Below, one piece after another: positions 59,792 through 64,000 of a DNA stretch of 64,000 nucleotides. The notes below the pieces were generated by a model, which saw only the letters and a list, made by a program, of their open reading frames with translations, was not told the DNA's origin and did no database searches. Numbering within the stretch: position 1 is the stretch's first letter; every line of letters begins with the position of its first letter. Source of the stretch: JAOPZW01 sp963788935 (GTDB taxonomy: Bacteria; Actinomycetota; Thermoleophilia; Solirubrobacterales; Solirubrobacteraceae); assembly GCA_963788935.1 (NCBI GenBank), contig CAWBIM010000009.1, forward strand, positions 62,001-126,000, given 5' to 3'. The position numbers and the translations under genes are program-made.

Positions 59792-60481
59792 GCCGCGTCC
59801 AGACGACGCTGGAGCGGCTGCGCCCGTTTCACACGCTGCCGTTCCGGGCCTCCGACTTCGCCGGGACGCGCGCTTCGCGGCTCGGGGAACGGCGCGGCTG
59901 GGACTGGCTCACCTACAACCCGATGACCATGTGGTCGTACCACCGCATGGCGCGCCGCGACGCGGGTCCGGTGATCGCGGCTCTCGCGGAGACGTTCCCT
60001 GACGCCCGCAGCTACGTCGACGTCGGCGCCGGAAGCGGCGCGTTCGCCGCCGAGGCACAGCGCCGCGGCAAACCGGCGACCGCGCTCGAGCGCAGCCGGG
60101 TGGGTCGGGCGCTTGCGAGAGCCCAGGGTGCGCAGGCGGTGCCGTTCGACCTCGCGTACAGCCAACCGACCGGCCATGAGGCAGACCTCGCCTACTGCTT
60201 CGAGGTGGCCGAGCACCTCCCGGCCGAGCTCGGCGATCGCCTGGTGACGTTTCTCGCGGGGGTCGCGCCGTGCGTCGTGTTCACCGCGGCTCCCCCCGGG
60301 CAGGGTGGCTGGGGGCACATCAACGAGCAGCCACAGACGTACTGGATCGAGCGCTTTCGCGCCGAAGGCCTGGAGCACTCGGCCGAGGACACCGCCGCGC
60401 TCAAGCGCGCGTTCCGGGCCAACGGCGTGGATGCGCCGTGGTTCGACGCGAACGTGCTCGTCTTCCCGATCCGGCGGCTGA
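59788..60481 (+). CDS. SAM-dependent methyltransferase-like protein
   Basis: ATG 59788 overlaps the previous stop (ATGA). About 230 residues: WLTYNPMTMWSYHRMARRDAG, the SAM loop SYVDVGAGSGAFAAEAQRRGK, DLAYCFEVAEHLPAELGDRLVTFL, VVFTAAPPGQGGWGHINEQPQTYWIERF. This matches small sugar or lipid-carrier associated methyltransferases. The frame stays open to 60825, but protein-like sequence ends at VLVFPIRR; skipping one base reaches a TGA at 60479-60481, which leaves room for the convergent gene. Confidence 0.78.
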
Positions 60482-60510
60482 GAGCCGAGGACAGCCCGCG
60501 CGTCAGCGGG

Positions 60511-61928
60511 TCAGGACACGTTCGGTGCGAGCCGACGGTCGCGTCCGGCGTCGGCGCCGACGTGGGTCGGCGCCGTCGATCCGACCCCGTGCCGCCGCGC
60601 GCGCCCACGGCAGACTCGAGCAGGAGCCACTGCAGCCCGGCCGCCGCGCACAGCGCGAGGACCCACAGGATCTGCTCGCGGTGGCGGAACGCGGTGCCGA
60701 GGTTGCCCTGGGTGAGCGCGGCGATCCCGAGCAGCATCCCCATCAGCAGCACAGGGAACTCGAGCGCCAGCCGGGACTCGCGGCGGCGGACCGACACGAC
60801 GATCCCGACGATCGTGAGGGCGTAGAGCAGGTACCAGCCGATGGTCTCGACCCGCGCCAGGAGCAGGCTGACGCCCGCCGTCGACGACCACGGGAACGGA
60901 CGCAACGTCACGTCGACGAGCCCGGCGGGGAGGTGACGGATGCTCGAGCGGACGCTGTCGTCGCGATTGGCCGCGTCACGCGCGGTCGACGAGACCGTGC
61001 CGTTCGGCCCGGCACCGGAGCCCGACGCCGGCGGCGGTGTGGCTCCTCCGAACGCCGAGTTGGCGTCGACGGCGAGGGTCGCGCGGGTCTGCGCGAGCCG
61101 GTCGGCGTTGTTGCGGACGAGGTTCCATCCGCCGAGCCCGGAACCGGCGAGCCACGGCACCGCCAGCACCACGACGAGACCGACCGCGACGCGCGCCGGC
61201 CACATCTGACGCACGCTGAGGACGACCGCAAGCGCGAGCGCCCAGGCGGCGGCGAGCATCGTCTGGTCGCGCAGGTAGGCGAGCCCGAGCAGGCCGGCCG
61301 CGGCGAGGAGCGCGCCGAGGGCGAGGCGCTGCCAGTCGGTTCCGGTGAGCAGGATGACCGCGCCGAGCCCGACGACCGTCAGCATGAGCCAGATGTGGCC
61401 CTCGCGCAGGACGACGGCGGAGAAGAGGACCTGGGACGGCACGAGCGCGACCACGAGGCCGGCGATCAGCGCGAATGCGGGGCGGAGGAAGCGCAGCGCG
61501 ATCGCGACCGTCAGCCCGGCGGCCGCCGCCCCGACAGCGGCCGCGAACAGGGCGCCGACGAGCCGCGTGGAGCCGAAGACCCGGAAGATCAGCACGAGCG
61601 GCGCGCTGTAGGTCTCGATCGAGTCGTACAGCGACTGGCCGTAGCCGGGATACCACTCGTTCGGCGAGATGCCGTGGACGATGTTGCGCCCGAGCTCGAG
61701 GTAGAGCGTCTCGTCCGGGATCGTGTACCTGTCGGTGACGAGCACCGCCGCGACGGCGAGGGCGATCCGCGCGACCAGCGCGCTCACGACGACGGCGGCG
61801 ATCGGATGCGCCGTCAGGAGCCGCAGTGCGCGGGCCGTCGCCCGGTCTGCGGGAGGGATCGCTCGTCGAGAGATTGCTCTGTCGCGGTGTCGTGGAGCGG
61901 CAGCCGGGCGAGCCCGACGCGCGTCCAC
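60511..61928 (-). CDS. GT39-like polytopic membrane protein, copy 1
   Basis: About 475 residues from ATG 61928, seven bases after the stop of its paralogue. Roughly 11 membrane helices. The first loop, VTDRYTIPDETLYLELGRNIVHGISPNEWYPGYGQSLYDS, has the acidic pair (PDE) expected for GT-C catalysis. Then VALVPSQVLFSAVVLREGHIWLM, an extracytoplasmic stretch with GLVDVTLRPFPW, and GNLGTAFRHREQILWVLALCAAAG as last helix. The open frame continues to 60192; comparison with the paralogue places the end ~45 residues after the last helix, at the TGA (60511) of the next frame. Probably transfers a sugar from a polyprenyl carrier. Confidence 0.75.
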
Positions 61929-61935
61929 GATAGCG

Positions 61936-63295
61936 TCAGTCGCGGCCGCTGGACGTCAGCGATGGGCCGGGGCGGACAGCCACCGAGGGCTCGTCCGGCC
62001 GGCTCGGCGTCGCCGCGGACGGCGCGCCGGGCCGAGGCACCCGTCGGCGCGACCATAGCCACTCCGCGCCCGCCGCGGCACCGAGCGCGAGCACCCAGAG
62101 CACCTGCTCGCGATGGCGGAACGCGGTGCCCAGGTTGCCCTGGGTGACGGCGGCGATGCCGACCATCATGCCGAGCAGCAGGATCGGGAACTGGAGGGCG
62201 AGCCGCGCCTCGCGGCGCCGGACGGAGACGACCGCGCCGAGCACGCACAACCCGTACAGCAGGTACCAGCCGAAGGTCTCGATGCGCGCCAGGGCGAGTG
62301 ACAGGCTCGGCGAGGACTCCCACGGGAACGGGCGCAGCGTGACGTTCACCAACCCGGAAGGCAGGTTGCTGAACCCCGACGTGATGCTCTTGTCGCGCTC
62401 CGTGTTCGCCACGATCGCCTCCGCCCCGGCCTTGCCGGCCGCGCCGCCGGTCGGCTTCGGCGGGGTCGGCTCCCCGAACGCCGACTGGGCGCCAACCGCC
62501 AACGTCGCGCGCGTCGCGCCCAGGCGCGGGAGCGCGGAGCTCGCAAGCTGCCAGCCCGCCCACGCCGAACCCGGCGACCCACGGCACGACCGCGACCACC
62601 GCGAGCACCGCCGCCAGACGCGGGGCGTAGCCGCGGCGGGGGGCGATCAGCATCGCGAGGCCCAGCGCCCATGCCGCGGCGAGCAGGGACTGGGGCCGCA
62701 GCCAGGCGAGCACGAGGAGGCCGGCGGTCGCGAGCGCGAGACCGCCGGCGACCGGCCGCCACGATGTGCGCGTGAGGTACACCGCGCCAAGCCCGACGAG
62801 TGCCAGCCCCATCCAGACGTGCGCCTCGCGCAGCACGACGGACGAGAACAGCACCTGCGACGGGCTGAGCGCGACGACGAGGCCGGCACCGATCGCGAAC
62901 CGCCGCGGGAGGAAGCGCAGGCCGATGGCCGTCGTGATCGCCGCGACGCCGGCACCGACGACGGCCGAGTACGCCGACCCGATCGCGCGGGACGGGCCGA
63001 GCGCCTCGAACATGAGCGACAGGGGCGCGCTGAACACCCACGTCGAGTCATAGAGCGATTGTCCGTAGCCCGGATACCACTGGTTCGGCGAGATCCCGTG
63101 GGCGATCGCCGTCGCCATCGCCACGTATTGGCCCTCGTCGGGGATGAGGTAGCGGTCCGAGACGACGGGCGGAACGATTGCCAGGATCAGACGCGGCAGC
63201 AGCGCGATGAGGGCCACGAACGCCACGGGATGTCCGAGGGCCCAGCGGCCCGCCCGCGCGATCAGGTTCGGTCGTTGAGTGGAGGCGTCCGACAT
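61936..63295 (-). CDS. GT39-like polytopic membrane protein, copy 2 (one frameshift)
   Basis: About 453 residues from ATG 63295 (MSDASTQRPNLIARAGRWALGHPV). It parallels copy 1 along its length: VSDRYLIPDEGQYVAMATAIAHGISPNQWYPGYGQSLYDS, VALSPSQVLFSSVVLREAHVWMGLA, VNVTLRPFPWESSPSLSLALARIETFGWYLLY and GNLGTAFRHREQVLWVLALGAAAG. The frame changes near 62540 between AGFGVGGLAA and ELASSALPRLGATRATLAVG. The acidic PDE site is present. A tandem duplication with copy 1; the two may act on different residues of the glycan. Confidence 0.8.
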
Positions 63296-63448
63296 TCAGG
63301 TCTGCTCGGGCCGCGCCCGGCGACCTGAGAGAACAATCGGCGAGCGGTACGTCGCCCCACGATAACGGCGGCTCGCCGCGGCCCGGCCGCCACGCACGCG
63401 GCAACCGACAGCACGTGCGCTCGGGCCCGCGTCGTATCGTGAGCGCGA

Positions 63449-64000
63449 ATGTCCACCGAGCTCGAGGCGGCGAGCGCGGAGCCGATCGCGCCCGCGAAGC
63501 GGACCACGGTCGCGGCCGGCTCGGTGGCCCGATCGCTGGCGGAGGCGGTATGGGCGCTGTTCTCGCTCGTGACCGGCGTCATCGTGGCCCGCCATCTCGG
63601 GGCGGCCGGGAAGGGCATGGTCTCGTCGATCGGCTACCTGGCCGCGCTCGTCGGGCCCGGCCGTCACGTTCGGGCTCGGTGAGGCCGGTGTGACGCTCAC
63701 GCGCAGCCACGGCCGCTCGCTGCGCGAGGCCGCTCAGGCCAGCGTCGTCTGGATCGCGCTCGCGAGCGTCTTCGGCGCGGCGCTCCTCGTCGGCCTTCAT
63801 CGTCCTGCAGTTCAGCAACGACCTCGACCACCTCGAGGGCGCCACGCTCTCGGCGATCGTCGCGGTGCCGGCACTGGCGACGTGGTACACCCTCGCGCTG
63901 CTCATCGAGGCCGAGGGCGGGCTGCTCGCGACCAGCGCGATCAAGGTCGTGATCGCGCTCGTGACGCTGGTCGCGACCGCGGTTTTCGTGCTCCAGATGG
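63449..64000 (+). CDS. Polysaccharide flippase (Wzx/MATE-like), 3'-truncated by the window edge (frameshifted)
   Basis: ATG 63449 (MSTELEAASAEPIAPAKRTT). Start of a multi-helix oligosaccharide flippase: VARSLAEAVWALFSLVTGVIVARHLGAAGKGMVSSIGYLAALVG, then in the next frame TFGLGEAGVTLTRSHGRSLREAAQASVVWIALASVFGAALLVG, then FSNDLDHLEGATLSAIVAVPALATWYTLALLIEAEGGLLATSAIKVV. Frame changes near 63657 and 63795. The RHLGAAGKG motif after the first helix is typical of Wzx-like exporters. It would flip undecaprenyl-linked units made by the WecA-like start enzyme. Confidence 0.75.

Overview
This is a very GC-rich, gene-dense actinobacterial window. A Solirubrobacterales-like (class Thermoleophilia) origin is an inference from the G/C-ended codons, many GTG/TTG starts, the sigma factor + beta-propeller pair, the PAS/GAF-SpoIIE phosphatase and the glycosyltransferase tails of the type SWRVTAPLRRLG. 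No rRNA, tRNA, CRISPR array or insertion sequence was seen. Many genes carry single-base indels that break the frame while the peptide continues intact in the next frame. They are scattered through the window and very dense at about 41.5-51.7 kb. Genes are annotated over their full reconstructed extent and the breaks are stated.

Region 1 (1-22 kb) is mostly core and envelope functions: the end of an FAD-linked oxidase, a beta-propeller protein and a short sigma factor, an MFS exporter, a uracil-DNA glycosylase/DUF72 pair, a cupin, a dienelactone-hydrolase-like protein, a large secreted Ig/PKD-like protein, Lon protease, a GAF/PAS/SpoIIE phosphatase, then a multicopper oxidase - membrane protein - signal peptidase I - TatA group, heme A synthase, and a disrupted collagen-like surface protein. 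Perfect GC-rich hairpins without U-tracts close several of these units.

Region 2 (22-41 kb) is a cell-surface glycan locus: dTDP-rhamnose epimerase (rmlC), rhamnan-type glycosyltransferases, two tiny coiled-coil proteins resembling glycosyltransferase tails, a WecA-like initiating phosphoglycosyltransferase fused to a Wzy/WaaL-like polymerase/ligase with TPRs, two NDP-sugar epimerases, an acyltransferase-3, a GT39-like membrane protein, GT4 and GT2 enzymes and an asparagine synthase.

Region 3 (40.5-51.7 kb) is an almost complete nonulosonic (pseudaminic-type) acid pathway: PseG, PseB, PseC, PseH, an SpsF-type cytidylyltransferase, PseI/NeuB, a class III aminotransferase and a Gfo/Idh-GNAT protein. 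Inside it sit HisF-like, HisH-like and WbpG/PseA-like genes, the set known to make acetamidino groups on sugars. The inferred product is a CMP-activated acetamidino-nonulosonate for the surface polymer.

Region 4 (51.7-64 kb) continues the surface locus. At 52-57.6 kb base composition and codon use relax noticeably, and this part holds two surface-carbohydrate/capsule-synthesis proteins, an ABC exporter and two GT4 enzymes. After it come two methyltransferases, two tandem GT39-like membrane paralogues and the start of a flippase cut by the window edge. Together regions 2-4 supply precursors (rhamnose, epimerised NDP-sugars, nonulosonate), transfer, modification, flipping or export, and polymerisation of one or more surface glycans.
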